Shown: positions 34,776-44,519 of the stretch, piece by piece
Position numbering within the stretch: position 1 is the first letter of the stretch
How the letters are laid out: the number at the start of each line of letters is the position of its first letter
NCBI GenBank assembly: GCA_947253155.1
Contig: CAMXYK010000001.1
Location: 1 to 64,000 of the forward strand
Source: an uncultured Bifidobacteriaceae bacterium
GTDB taxonomy: Bacteria > Actinomycetota > Actinomycetes > Actinomycetales > Bifidobacteriaceae
Length of the DNA stretch: 64,000 nt
Direction: 5' to 3'
Notes under the pieces: generated by a model
Seen by the model: the letters and a program-made list of their open reading frames with translations, nothing else
What the model was told of the DNA's origin: nothing
Databases searched by the model: none
Translations under genes and position numbers: made by a program

Positions 34776-36527
34776 ATGCGACGACTAACATTGCGCGCTA
34801 AAATTATGCGAGGTATTGTAGCTCCATTTTTTGCCGTACTTGCAGTATTAAGTGTTGCTCTTGGTGTTGCAAATGCAACTTTCTGGAAGCCTAATGACGT
34901 AGTTATTGCATATGCAAAAGTAACCGGAACTCGCTATATTGTTACGGATCCAGGCGTGCTTAATTTGGTCGATAATCGAGTTCGTGTAAGCGTTGCAGCT
35001 TTGCACACTCGTAAGCCTATTTGCGTGGCTGTTGGCTTAACAAAAGATGTTCGTGGGTGGATTGCTGGTTCTTCAGTACAGCGTATTACAGGTTTGCGCG
35101 ATTGGAATAATCTTTCTGTAAAGAAAGTATCCGTAAAAAATAAAGTTGCTTCCGAAGCTAGTACGGATAGCGATGATCCGGATGTTCCATTCCAAAAATC
35201 TAATTTATGGCCGATTGTTACGTGCCAATTAGGTTTAGCAAAGTTGGCAATAAATACAGCTGATTATGTGCAAACTGCCGGCTCTGCTTCTTATGATCAT
35301 GCAGTTGCAACAGGCGCTATGAAGAAATCCAAAGATAGTGCAAAAAATGCTTCGAATCATAAGGATGCTCGTTCTATTAGGATTCGCTCGCAAGCTGCTA
35401 AACGTGTGCTGTTAATTGATTTAGGAGATAATTCGCCTGCCGCTTCTATAGAATTACGCTGGCGTAGGCATCAAGTTCCAGATTTTGCTACTCCTTTGTA
35501 CTTTATTGCGGTGCTTTTTGCGGCACTTTCGCTTCTTGCTGCAACTATTTTTGCAATGGAACCGCATCGTCGGCGCAATAAGCAGCTTGTGGCAAGTCGT
35601 TCAGGAGTATTGACAGTAAAGCCTGCTCGGAGTGAAGAAGTTTCATTTATTGAAGCTTTTGCTGGCACATGGTCTGGAATGTTCGGTCATAAGCATCATA
35701 AAAAGTCTTCTGGTTCTCATGCTCGTCATGGTTCGCATGCGCGCAATCATAAAAATTCATCTTACGAAGGAAACAATCAAATTGACGATAAAAAGCAGGT
35801 TCGTACTGCTTATGCATCAACAGCTGTATCTTCTACAGATTCTTTGGCTGAAACTACTGTTATTTCGCAAGATGAGCTTCTTGCGTTTGCAGCTCGTTTT
35901 TCTCAACAGCATGACGCAAATTCTAAATTGAATTCGGAAGATTCTGCTGATTCTGTAGATTCTGTAGATTCTGCTGATTTTGCTGCTTCTTTGGATTCTT
36001 CTAAAAAGAATATAACGAAGAACACGAATTCTAAGTCTGAAGATTTTAAGCGAGATTACGCCAAGCAAGATTACGCCAAGAGAGATTACACTGAATCCAA
36101 AGAAAATTCTTATTCTAATAAGGATAAGAAAGATAACGAACGTAATCAAAATACACAAAATAGGAAGAATTCTCAAAACAACAATCGCAATAATAAGAGC
36201 AACAGCGAAGCGCAAAGTAAGTCTGATTCTACAAATAGAAGCGGATCGCGTAATAAGCACGGTTCGCAAAATAAATCTAATTCGCGCGGAAAATATGGTT
36301 CTCAAAATAAACAAGGCAAAGATAATAATCAGAATAATCAGAATAATCAGCGCGCGAAGGATGGAGTTGATAAATCTAAAAAGCAATCGAAACAGCAGCA
36401 TAAGCAGCAATCTCGTAATAATCGTCGTGGATATCAGGGCAGCAATAACAATAGCCGCTATCACAAAAATAGCAAAGGTTACCGAGGCAATTCCTCGAGT
36501 GAGCGAGGCAATGAGCAACATGCGTAA
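34776..36527 (+). CDS. Unknown membrane protein with long Asn/Ser/Lys/Gln-rich tail
   Basis: No family recognised. From ATG 34776 (AAGAAGGA upstream) it has 583 residues; ATG 34734 is open but lacks a ribosome site. One transmembrane helix is near residues 12-35, then an extracytoplasmic domain of about 200 residues, then a second helix near 240-262 (LYFIAVLFAALSLLAATIFA). The rest, about 300 residues, is cytoplasmic and low in complexity: Ser/Asp repeats, then Asn/Lys/Gln/Ser/Gly-rich. Such a tail is probably disordered and may bind nucleic acid or the cell wall synthesis machinery. It overlaps the lipoprotein gene downstream. Confidence 0.75.
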   Translation: MRRLTLRAKIMRGIVAPFFAVLAVLSVALGVANATFWKPNDVVIAYAKVTGTRYIVTDPGVLNLVDNRVRVSVAALHTRKPICVAVGLTKDVRGWIAGSSVQRITGLRDWNNLSVKKVSVKNKVASEASTDSDDPDVPFQKSNLWPIVTCQLGLAKLAINTADYVQTAGSASYDHAVATGAMKKSKDSAKNASNHKDARSIRIRSQAAKRVLLIDLGDNSPAASIELRWRRHQVPDFATPLYFIAVLFAALSLLAATIFAMEPHRRRNKQLVASRSGVLTVKPARSEEVSFIEAFAGTWSGMFGHKHHKKSSGSHARHGSHARNHKNSSYEGNNQIDDKKQVRTAYASTAVSSTDSLAETTVISQDELLAFAARFSQQHDANSKLNSEDSADSVDSVDSADFAASLDSSKKNITKNTNSKSEDFKRDYAKQDYAKRDYTESKENSYSNKDKKDNERNQNTQNRKNSQNNNRNNKSNSEAQSKSDSTNRSGSRNKHGSQNKSNSRGKYGSQNKQGKDNNQNNQNNQRAKDGVDKSKKQSKQQHKQQSRNNRRGYQGSNNNSRYHKNSKGYRGNSSSERGNEQHA

Positions 36528-37575
36528 TATGAACATTAATATTGGCAAAAGTAACAGCAGAAACTCAAATAAAATGTTTCGTACTGCGTTAACTTTCGCC
36601 GCAAGTGTATTGTCAATTTTTATGGTTGCAGGATTGTCTGCTTGCGATGGCCAGGTGCCTAAGCCTGCGGAAGTTCATAGCAGCCAGGAATCGCCTAACG
36701 TAACGATGCTGCAAGAAAAAGATATTCGTCTTGGATTGCTTCGCGCATTGGAACGTGCGAATGACGAAAAAGACGTAAATATGTTGCCACAAGCCGTTTC
36801 TGGACCAGCTTTAGATATTCGTGCAAGTGAGCTCACTATTGCCGAAAAACTAGGAAATTTGGATCCAAAAACTGCAATCCCTAGAGTTGCTGCGCAAACC
36901 ATTGTGCCAACTAATCCTGGCTGGCCGCGTGATCTTATGACAATTACCACAACAACTAAAGATCAGCAGTCAAAACGTCTATTAGTGTTGCGTCAGCAGC
37001 GTGCGCATTCAAATTACAAGCTTTGGGCTGTTGCTAGATTGTTCCCTGGAGTGCATCTTCCTAAATTTGCTGTGCCAAGTATTGGTTCCTCAATGGGTAA
37101 AACCAATGATAAGGGTCTAGTTATGACTCCTGAGAAAGCAGTAACAGCATATTCTGACGTGTTGCAGCATGGAAACGAAAGTAAATATGCTAAACATTTT
37201 GAAGATGACTATTTGCGACAAAAATTAACTGAACTTTCCAAAGCTGTACAAGCAGGTCTTGAGCGTAACAAAGGATCGCAAGAGCAAGTATTTACTCCTA
37301 ATTTGAAACAAATTAGTGTTATGCGTTCAAGTGATGGCAGTGATTTAGTTGTGGCTCGTATTGATTCAGTTTGGACTCGTTCTGCTGGAGCGGGGCGTGA
37401 ATCTCGACCTGCTTCGGATGAAGAAAAAGCATTATTTGGTGACGAAAAAGCAAAGGGTACTATGCGCGTAACGTATGTAAATGTAATCGCTTTAGTAGTG
37501 CCACCAGCTGGATCTCATATGAAAATTACGCCGGTTGCTGCGGAACGTCAGCCTATTAAAGTAGAAGCTTTGTAG
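36511..37575 (+). CDS. Unknown lipoprotein
   Basis: About 354 residues from ATG 36511; ATGs at 36520 and 36529 are alternatives and the open frame extends further upstream within the previous gene. A signal segment (TALTFAASVLSIFMVAGLSAC) ends in the lipobox LSAC. The mature protein has no named domain visible by eye; it shows an all-mixed globular pattern with VMTPEKAVTAYSDVLQ and VTYVNVIALVVPPAG. Its start overlaps the upstream membrane protein gene by 17 bp, so the two are translationally coupled and probably work together in the envelope. Confidence 0.8.
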   Translation: MSNMRNMNINIGKSNSRNSNKMFRTALTFAASVLSIFMVAGLSACDGQVPKPAEVHSSQESPNVTMLQEKDIRLGLLRALERANDEKDVNMLPQAVSGPALDIRASELTIAEKLGNLDPKTAIPRVAAQTIVPTNPGWPRDLMTITTTTKDQQSKRLLVLRQQRAHSNYKLWAVARLFPGVHLPKFAVPSIGSSMGKTNDKGLVMTPEKAVTAYSDVLQHGNESKYAKHFEDDYLRQKLTELSKAVQAGLERNKGSQEQVFTPNLKQISVMRSSDGSDLVVARIDSVWTRSAGAGRESRPASDEEKALFGDEKAKGTMRVTYVNVIALVVPPAGSHMKITPVAAERQPIKVEAL

Positions 37576-37667
37576 AGCTTTGTAAAGCTTTGTACGCGCA
37601 GTAAAACGTTGTAAATCTTCATAAATAGTTTTCGCAAGCACAATTTAAGTGCTGGAAAGAGGCAATA

Positions 37668-38708
37668 ATGGTTAATAGTCAAGCGCAAGGAATGAATCCT
37701 GGAGGATTTTCGCTTGCTGGAGCTGTAGATTTAGAGGGTGTAAAGCGTCGCGTAGAAGCGCAAGCTAAGCAGGCAGCAAAAGCTTCTGTAAGCAATGATG
37801 GTTCCTCCTCGGGAGCTCCAAAAGCAGGCGGATATGTTATTGATGTAAATGAGCAATCTTTCCAAGCAATGGTTCAAACTTCAGTAAGTTTTCCAATCAT
37901 ACTTTTGCTGTGGCAAGCTCACGATGAAGCTTATTACGACGTTGCTCAAAAATTAGCGGATGCTGTTAATTCGCTTGATGGACGTATGCAATTAGCTCGT
38001 ATTGATGCAGACGAGAATCCTACAATTGCGCAGGCTTTGCGCGCTCAGCAGCTTCCTGCAATTTATGGATTAGTTGGCGGTAGGCCAATGCCTATTGCTC
38101 AAGGTTTGCCGAGCGATGAAGAATTGCAGCAGATTTGTAGCGCAATTTTGCCGCAGTTGGTTCAAGTTGCGGAACGTTCTGAAGTCGCTGGGACTGCACC
38201 TTTTGTTGAATCTTCAAACGAATCTGATGCGAATAGTTCTAAAAATGCAAATGCCGATGCCGCTGGTTCAGCTGATTCTAGCAATGTTGAGAATATTCCT
38301 CCAGCTCACGAGAAAGCTCACTCTCTTGCTATGCAAGGTGATTACGAAGGTGCAGCTAAGGAATACGCTAAATTGATTGAGACTGACCCTCATGATGTGC
38401 TTGCTGCTCGAGAACATTCTAAGGCTTTATTGCTTGCGCGTAATGCTAATACTGATGTTGCGGCAGTTAGAAAGAATGCAGGAGATAATCCGGATAGTGT
38501 AGAAGCGCAGCTTGCTGTAGCGGATGTTGATATGGTTGATGGTCATATTGATGATGCTTTTGGTAGATTGCTTGATTTTCTAGCAAGTGGTCACCGTAAA
38601 GATGCCGAAGCAGTGCGTGCACGCATGATTGAATATTTTGCAATGCTTCCTGCTGACGATGCTCGATTAGCTCGTGCGCGTCGTCGTTTAGCTGTTTTGC
38701 TTTATTAA
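37668..38708 (+). CDS. Thioredoxin-fold/TPR protein without redox cysteines (YbbN-like)
   Basis: A 346-residue cytoplasmic protein. Residues 58-160 have the thioredoxin fold (FPIILLLWQAHDEAYYDVAQ, LARIDADENP, QQLPAIYGLVGGRP). The CxxC active site is absent; the corresponding residues are AHDE. Residues 210-346 form TPR-like helices (HSLAMQGDYEGAAKEYAKLI). This matches YbbN/CnoX-type chaperones, which act by holding and transferring clients. GGAAAGAGG precedes the ATG. The 93-bp gap from the lipoprotein gene suggests one transcript. Confidence 0.88.
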   Translation: MVNSQAQGMNPGGFSLAGAVDLEGVKRRVEAQAKQAAKASVSNDGSSSGAPKAGGYVIDVNEQSFQAMVQTSVSFPIILLLWQAHDEAYYDVAQKLADAVNSLDGRMQLARIDADENPTIAQALRAQQLPAIYGLVGGRPMPIAQGLPSDEELQQICSAILPQLVQVAERSEVAGTAPFVESSNESDANSSKNANADAAGSADSSNVENIPPAHEKAHSLAMQGDYEGAAKEYAKLIETDPHDVLAAREHSKALLLARNANTDVAAVRKNAGDNPDSVEAQLAVADVDMVDGHIDDAFGRLLDFLASGHRKDAEAVRARMIEYFAMLPADDARLARARRRLAVLLY

Positions 38709-38758
38709 TTGCAATTATTTTTCCGCATTATTGACTATTTGCGGAATTCTATTTTGGA

Positions 38759-39196
38759 GGTTTATAGGCCAAAAAGTGTGTAAAGCTAAGCTGATGAATA
38801 TTCTGCGGATATAAGCCACAGCCTCAGCACTGTTAATATCTCAGTCAGCCAACTGAGATATTAACACTCATATCCTCAACACCGTTACTAACTCAGCCAA
38901 CGAACTGAGAAAATAACGGTAATTGGCGAAAGACTGTTAAAAACTCAGTCAACAAACTGAGAAAATAACAGTAATTGTCAAAACACCGTTAATATCTCAG
39001 CTAACGAACTGAGCTAGTAACACTCAAGCCGAATTGCCATTAAATATTCATACAATCCTTACTGCCGTAAGGGTTATGAGCTTATTTTTTACACACTTTT
39101 TGTACAGGTAGCGAATGTGCAGAAAACAGATTCGATTACAGCAAAATGCTTGTATTGCAATGCGTTAGACATGATTTCTTATACACTTTTTGCCGC
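38759..39196 (-). mobile_element. Right arm of the inverted pair, MITE-like segment
   Basis: Reverse complement of 33137-33572 with few mismatches; the outer end is the most diverged. Inner motif CCAAAAAGTGTGTAA is at 38769-38783; inverse copies are at 39089-39102 and, as TTATACACTTTTTG, at 39179-39192. It contains the four-unit hairpin array in opposite orientation. A small plus-strand ORF across the outer part (39117-39323) runs through the repeat and into nucS and is not believable as a gene. The gap from 38709 to 39255 holds nothing else. Confidence 0.65.
38840..39013. repeat. 52-bp hairpin array C, four units
   Basis: Hairpins at 38840-38857, 38892-38909, 38944-38961 and 38996-39013, again exactly 52 bp apart. 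It is the inverted counterpart of array B, in the same unit order when read from its inner end. Confidence 0.9.
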
Positions 39197-39255
39197 TTAC
39201 CCGAAATACATTGTTGATACTGTTATAGCGTATGGACATTATGCCGTTACTCAAA

Positions 39256-39999
39256 TTAAAAAAGACGAAGGTCGGTGGATTCAGCGCCACGCATGTCGTC
39301 ATAGTCAAGAATTAGGCAAGTAAAGCCACGATCTTCCGCCAAAACGCGTGCTTGCGGGCTAATAGTTTGCGCCGCAAAAATGCCACGAACAGGCTTAAGC
39401 AAAGGATCCCTGTTCAACAACTCACAGTAGCGCGTAAGCTGCTCAACGCCGTCAATACCACCGTGACGCTTAATCTCAATCGCCACATGCACGCCATCCG
39501 CATCCTGAGCCATAATATCCACCGGACCAATCGCGGTAGGATATTCACGACGCACCAACGTTGCACCATCACCAATACGCTCAATTTGCTCAGCTAAATA
39601 ACGCTGCAAATGGTCTTCAACACCATCCTTAACCAAGCCCGGGTCCTCACCCAAATCGTAAGTATTATCGCTATAAACATGCTTAAGCGAAATCATAAGC
39701 AAATCATCGCTTTTAGCTGCAGCAACACGCAAAATGCACCCATCTGCAACAATGCCAGAATCAGATTCGTCACTGTCTTCTTTACGCGCGCTGCTTTCTT
39801 TACGCGCACCGTCTTCTTTACTAAGAACACGCATAGTGCAAGGAGCAACCATCCAATTAAGCGGCTTATATGCACCAAGCTCCGAAAAAATAAGCACACT
39901 GCCATCTGCTTTAATAAGTAGCACTCGCTTAGATAGCGGAAGCGTAGCATTCAATCTACCTGTATATTCAGCACTGCAATCTGCAACAATAATTCGCAC
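39256..39999 (-). CDS. nucS: Mismatch-specific endonuclease NucS
   Basis: EndoMS/NucS performs non-canonical mismatch repair in actinobacteria lacking MutSL, cutting both strands at mismatches. The protein is 247 residues. The N-terminal DNA-binding domain starts MRIIVADCSAEYTGRL. The catalytic region has GPVDIMAQDADGVHVAIEIK, the D-(n)-ExK nuclease triad, followed by HGGIDGVEQLTRYCELL. The stop is about 60 bp past the outer end of the right repeat arm. A short acidic, Ser/Lys-rich insertion near residues 60-75 is unusual. Confidence 0.93.
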   Translation of the reverse strand: MRIIVADCSAEYTGRLNATLPLSKRVLLIKADGSVLIFSELGAYKPLNWMVAPCTMRVLSKEDGARKESSARKEDSDESDSGIVADGCILRVAAAKSDDLLMISLKHVYSDNTYDLGEDPGLVKDGVEDHLQRYLAEQIERIGDGATLVRREYPTAIGPVDIMAQDADGVHVAIEIKRHGGIDGVEQLTRYCELLNRDPLLKPVRGIFAAQTISPQARVLAEDRGFTCLILDYDDMRGAESTDLRLF

Positions 40000-40035
40000 A
40001 CAGCAAGCATAACAGAAATAACGTAAAGAAAGACG

Positions 40036-41631
40036 TTACTTGCCCAAAGCTTTAGCTAAATCACGATTCTGCCAATGCTCATGAAGCGCGCAATAACCGC
40101 CAAACAGCACAAGCCAAACTAATCCACCAATTGCAGAAACACGAGTATCTTCGCTAATAAACAGCGTAATATACACAAATACAAAGAACGCAATAGTAAG
40201 CGAATTAAGTAACTTGTAGTGAGGCATTACGAAGCCATCCGGCATAAAGTCAGCAGACATGCGATACTTACGGTGCGTCACCATAATCAAAATGTAAATC
40301 ATAATTATTACTGCAGAAGATGCAGAAGCAAATAAAATAAACGCACCATGTATGCCAGGAATGGAATTAATTACAGGAGAAAGAAGAATCAACGCACCTG
40401 AGAATAAAATTGCGCGAGCAGGAACTTTAGTGCGAGAAACCTTACGCAACTTACCCAAAATTGGCGATGGAGACTCAAGAGCAATCTGGTACATGTGGCG
40501 GCCAGCAGAATACAGCAAAGAGTTAAGCGCAGAAGAAGCAGCCGTAATAACCACAAAGAACACAAGTGCTGAAGCCCAATGCAAGCCAGCGTACTGGAAC
40601 ACCATAATGAACGGCGACATAAACACGCCCTCAGCATTCGTAGCTTTAAACTGCTGCCAAGGCACAATAAGCATAATTGCCACAAGAGCGCCAACATAGA
40701 AAATCAAAACGCGCATGATAATCTCGTTCACAGCCTTTGGCAAAACATGGCGAGGGTTCTTAGTTTCCGAAACAGTTACGCCAACAAATTCAATAAGCTG
40801 GTACGCATAGAACACCATTTGGAAGCTCATTAAGAAAGCAAGCCAACCGTTAGGCATAAGCGAAAAATTGTGGAAAATATTATCCAAACCAGCATGCCCG
40901 GCAGGACTTATTACGCCACCATGTAAAGGAGTTGCGGAGTAATGGTAACCAATCAAAGCCATAACTACAGCGGTTACAATAAGAGCCACAATCAGCGTAA
41001 TTTTAATCATGGAGAACCAGAATTCTGTTTCTCCAAACAGCTTAACCGCCACCAAATTAATGCACACTAAAGCAGCTAAAAACACCACTTCTATAAGCCA
41101 TTTCCAATGACTTACGTCAATATCGAAAGTTTGGAAGAATGTGACGCAATACGTGCTAACAGCCGTAATTTCACTCATGCCAATTAGCACAAGCACAAAC
41201 CAGTACGACCATCCAGCAAAATTACCCCATCCTCTGCCAAGATAGCGCGTAATAAAACTGATAAAAGTATGCTGGTTAGGGTCTTTGTACATTAACTCGC
41301 CAATGCCGCGCATAAGCAAGAACATAATCAAACCAACAATAATGTAAACGAATACAATACTTGGGCCAGTTAAGCTAATCGATTTTCCAGATCCAAGGAA
41401 TAAGCCCGTACCAATTGTGCCGCCGATAGCAATAAATTGCACATGACGCTTTGTGAGGCTACGTTCCATTTGATTTGTGCTACTAGCTTCGTTCTCCGTT
41501 GTAGATGTAGCGGAAGTTGCAGCGGAAGTTGCGCAGGAAGATTGATTATGAGAAGATGCGCTATTTTGTGCTACTGCAGATTCTGCTTTTGTAGAATCTA
41601 CATTAATGTCACTATTGGCAATCTCACTCAT
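40036..41631 (-). CDS. Amino acid permease, APC superfamily (AAT type)
   Basis: Proton-coupled amino acid importer. From ATG 41631 (ACGGAG upstream) it has 531 residues; a frame start 8 codons earlier lacks this site. A Ser/Ala/Thr-rich cytoplasmic N-terminus of about 55 residues precedes 12 helices. The first helix carries LTKRHVQFIAIGGTIGTGLF, the substrate-binding signature of the AAT family that includes AroP, CycA and GabP. Substrate cannot be fixed by eye; D-Ala/D-Ser/Gly or GABA-type use is plausible. nucS lies 37 bp downstream. Confidence 0.9.
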   Translation of the reverse strand: MSEIANSDINVDSTKAESAVAQNSASSHNQSSCATSAATSATSTTENEASSTNQMERSLTKRHVQFIAIGGTIGTGLFLGSGKSISLTGPSIVFVYIIVGLIMFLLMRGIGELMYKDPNQHTFISFITRYLGRGWGNFAGWSYWFVLVLIGMSEITAVSTYCVTFFQTFDIDVSHWKWLIEVVFLAALVCINLVAVKLFGETEFWFSMIKITLIVALIVTAVVMALIGYHYSATPLHGGVISPAGHAGLDNIFHNFSLMPNGWLAFLMSFQMVFYAYQLIEFVGVTVSETKNPRHVLPKAVNEIIMRVLIFYVGALVAIMLIVPWQQFKATNAEGVFMSPFIMVFQYAGLHWASALVFFVVITAASSALNSLLYSAGRHMYQIALESPSPILGKLRKVSRTKVPARAILFSGALILLSPVINSIPGIHGAFILFASASSAVIIMIYILIMVTHRKYRMSADFMPDGFVMPHYKLLNSLTIAFFVFVYITLFISEDTRVSAIGGLVWLVLFGGYCALHEHWQNRDLAKALGK

Positions 41632-41799
41632 TATTAAAACTCCGTTTCCTAGCAATCACGAAATTCCAAGTTTATATGAACCCCGTAACTATTCGCTAAT
41701 TTATACTTTTCTCGCAGCACCACTTAAGTTTTCGCAACTAAACTTTCCGCAACTAAATCTCAATTAAATAGCAACTAAATCACGACTACTAAGCTGCCG

Positions 41800-44514
41800 T
41801 CACTCCACGCTTTTAAGCGAGCTAACAGGATCGATTCTGTCTAGCGCAGGATTATTAGCCCATTGCACAATCAGCGCAAAGATTAGAGTTGCAACTCCCG
41901 CAATGCAATAACTTAGTGGAGAAACCTCTACTTCGAAATACAAAGACGGCATGCGCAAAGCTTTAGTTAGCAATCCTGCAATTAATCTTCCAAGAGGCAA
42001 TCCAACAACAATGCCAATTATTGTAAGAGTAAGCATTTCTTTGTGAATATAAGAATGCACTTCGCGCTTATAAAAACCAAGCACTTTAAGCGTTGCCATC
42101 TCGCGCGAGCGCTCCGAAATATTCGTACTAGACAAAGTAAATAGAACCGCCAAAGCCAAGCCTGCAGCCAAAGTTACAATTAAGGCAACTACAGCATTCA
42201 TAAGATCGAAACTAAAAGCATGCTTCATGCGCGTAATATTCATAACTGCGAGAACTCCATTTCGCTCAGAAATATCATTCGCATATTTGATTTTCTTATT
42301 ATCATTGCCCAGCAGTCGCAAAATTAACGCATTATGCTTTAAAGACTTACTACTTTTAGCATTAAACAAGCGTTCGTAGCAACGCTGAGTCATGTACATG
42401 TTGGAACCTATGAGATTCCGAACAATAGCACGAACTTTTACTGTTGCTCGCTTAAAGCTTGTATTAGTTACGGTAATTTCATCGCCACGATTAATATCCA
42501 AAGAAGCTGCAGCGCTTTGCGAAAGAAGAGGGCCGTCATCCGTAAGCTCAACAGTTTGCAAATTATTGTCAATATTTTGCAAACGCACAAGACGAGCCAA
42601 AGTAGATGCATCTTTTACAACAATCATTTGTACGCTTTCAGCATCTTCTACATTATTGTGCTTAGATTTGCCATTGTTTTGCGCATTTTGATGTTTTGCA
42701 ATCTCGCCAGAACTTACGTAAGCAGGAAGTATAGTTTTGACTAAATTATTTGATTTATCTTTTTCTACACCTTGCTTCATGTTGTTGAAAGAATCTGGAG
42801 TAGAAATCGCAATCATATCGTAACGATAAATTCCTTCATATTGACGAATACCTAAAGTTGCGACTGTATCGTTTAAAGCAAGTCCACACACAATAAGCGC
42901 AGTGCAGCCAGCAACGCCACCAATTGTCATGCATAGACGACCTTTAAAACGCGCCAAATTGCGAATAGTTACCTTATTGAGGAAGCTCATTCGTTTCCAA
43001 ATCCAAGGCAATCGCTCAAGCAAAACGCGCGCTCCAGCTTTAGGAGCTTTTGGACGAAGCAAAGCTGCAGGAACCTGCCTTGTTTCACGCCAGCTCACAA
43101 CTATTGTGCATATAGCAACTGGAATCACAAATGCTAGAACACACAAAGAACCGTACAGCCAGTCGTAACGCAAGCGAACGTCTGGAACAGCGTAAAGTCC
43201 TCGCAAAATCTTCAACAGAAGCGACGGAATTGCAAGGAACCCAACAATATCTCCAATTCCGCCTCCAATAAAGCAAGCAAAAATAGCGAAGAAAGCATGC
43301 CTTGTTACTGCAGCAGAACGACCGTAACCTAGGCTTAAGTATGTGCCAATAAGTCCGCGCTCTTCTTCAACCATGCGAGCCATAGCTGTTAAGCTCATCA
43401 TCATTGCAACTACAAGAAACACTGCAGGAAAAGCGTAACCAAGCGACTGAATTGAAGCAACATCCGAACGCAAACTAGCGTAGCTGTCATTTGAAATACG
43501 CGTTGCAATATGCCATTGAGCTTGAGGAACTTTCTTCTGAATTTCCGGCTTAATTTGCTTACGAATTTTCTCACTAATTTGCTTCTTTACCTTCTCCTTT
43601 GCGGCAGCAGGAATGCGTTGAATCTTCGGATTAGTGGCAATAATACGTTTTGTTTCAAAATTAACCAATGCGTCAACAACTTGATTATGCCGAGCTTTTT
43701 CGCGACTAGATTGCACGCGAGCGCGAATTTCTTCCGATGTGTCATCAACAATAGCACGATACTTTTTGGAGAAAGCACTAACTTTTTCAGCTTCATTTAA
43801 TCGCACAGATATTGCAGAATATGGCGAATGACTTGCGCTATTAGGTATAAAAGACGTGAATATTGGGTAGCGAGATGTTACAGAGTTACGAAAAGCTTTA
43901 GATTGGTATCCGTCAGGATTATTTAAATCATTACTGTCGAGCACGCTGCCAGTAATTAGAAGACGGTAAGTTTCAAATTCATCTTTTTTATTATTTGAAG
44001 AGTTTTTATTTGAAGAGTTGCTATTTGCCGAAGCTGATTTTTGCAAGTTTACAACAACAGTACTTCCGATCTTTAAGCCACTATCGTGCAAAAATCGTTG
44101 AGTTACAACAGCTTCATGATTATTAGAAGGCATAGTGCCGTGTAGTAAGTGCAAACGATTCAGTTTTTTATGCAAGTCAACATAGTGCACAAGATTCATT
44201 GCGTACGAAGAAGTTGCATCATCTGATGGATGAGCCGTAGCTTTCCACGAACGTTCCGCTTCAACTTCACTTACGATAGGCAATTTACGAAGAGCTGCAA
44301 CGTCATCTTTAGTTAATCCTAAAGTAGACACGATTTGCAAATCATAAGCACGCAATTTTGAGTACATGCTGTCCGTGCCAAGAAGCATGTCATTGCAGCC
44401 GGCGTAAATTCCTGTCATAACAGCAACACCAAGCATTGCAATAACTGCTAGAACACAAAAACGACGCCATTGATGAATCCACATTCTAACGGCGCTAATA
44501 AATAATGCACTCAC
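41800..44514 (-). CDS. Large FtsX-type ABC permease (two FtsX domains)
   Basis: A 904-residue membrane protein with the layout helix 1, large extracytoplasmic domain, three helices, a cytoplasmic linker and helix, second extracytoplasmic domain, three helices. The FtsX blocks contain MARMVEEERGLIGTYLSLGY and SERSREMATLKVLGFYKREV. The first extracytoplasmic part has a long Lys/Glu/Arg-rich segment (near residues 285-345) predicted to be helical. The GTG start is 5 bp after the ATPase stop, so the two are coupled. Such systems export lipids, peptides or antimicrobials, or sense them; a sensor pair is not adjacent here. Confidence 0.9.
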   Translation of the reverse strand: MSALFISAVRMWIHQWRRFCVLAVIAMLGVAVMTGIYAGCNDMLLGTDSMYSKLRAYDLQIVSTLGLTKDDVAALRKLPIVSEVEAERSWKATAHPSDDATSSYAMNLVHYVDLHKKLNRLHLLHGTMPSNNHEAVVTQRFLHDSGLKIGSTVVVNLQKSASANSNSSNKNSSNNKKDEFETYRLLITGSVLDSNDLNNPDGYQSKAFRNSVTSRYPIFTSFIPNSASHSPYSAISVRLNEAEKVSAFSKKYRAIVDDTSEEIRARVQSSREKARHNQVVDALVNFETKRIIATNPKIQRIPAAAKEKVKKQISEKIRKQIKPEIQKKVPQAQWHIATRISNDSYASLRSDVASIQSLGYAFPAVFLVVAMMMSLTAMARMVEEERGLIGTYLSLGYGRSAAVTRHAFFAIFACFIGGGIGDIVGFLAIPSLLLKILRGLYAVPDVRLRYDWLYGSLCVLAFVIPVAICTIVVSWRETRQVPAALLRPKAPKAGARVLLERLPWIWKRMSFLNKVTIRNLARFKGRLCMTIGGVAGCTALIVCGLALNDTVATLGIRQYEGIYRYDMIAISTPDSFNNMKQGVEKDKSNNLVKTILPAYVSSGEIAKHQNAQNNGKSKHNNVEDAESVQMIVVKDASTLARLVRLQNIDNNLQTVELTDDGPLLSQSAAASLDINRGDEITVTNTSFKRATVKVRAIVRNLIGSNMYMTQRCYERLFNAKSSKSLKHNALILRLLGNDNKKIKYANDISERNGVLAVMNITRMKHAFSFDLMNAVVALIVTLAAGLALAVLFTLSSTNISERSREMATLKVLGFYKREVHSYIHKEMLTLTIIGIVVGLPLGRLIAGLLTKALRMPSLYFEVEVSPLSYCIAGVATLIFALIVQWANNPALDRIDPVSSLKSVE

Positions 44515-44519
44515 TTAAA

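Noticed and set aside
36295..36510. Upstream extension of the lipoprotein frame.
   Set aside because: It overlaps the previous gene in another frame and would bury the signal peptide; starts at 36511-36529 give a normal lipoprotein signal.
35817..36548. A 243-codon minus-strand frame of Ile/Leu/Arg across the low-complexity tail.
   Set aside because: Its composition is the reverse complement of an Asn/Lys/Ser/Gln-rich region; it is an antisense shadow without a ribosome site.
39117..39323. A 68-codon plus-strand ORF across the right repeat arm into nucS.
   Set aside because: It starts inside the repeat, overlaps nucS, and has no ribosome site.
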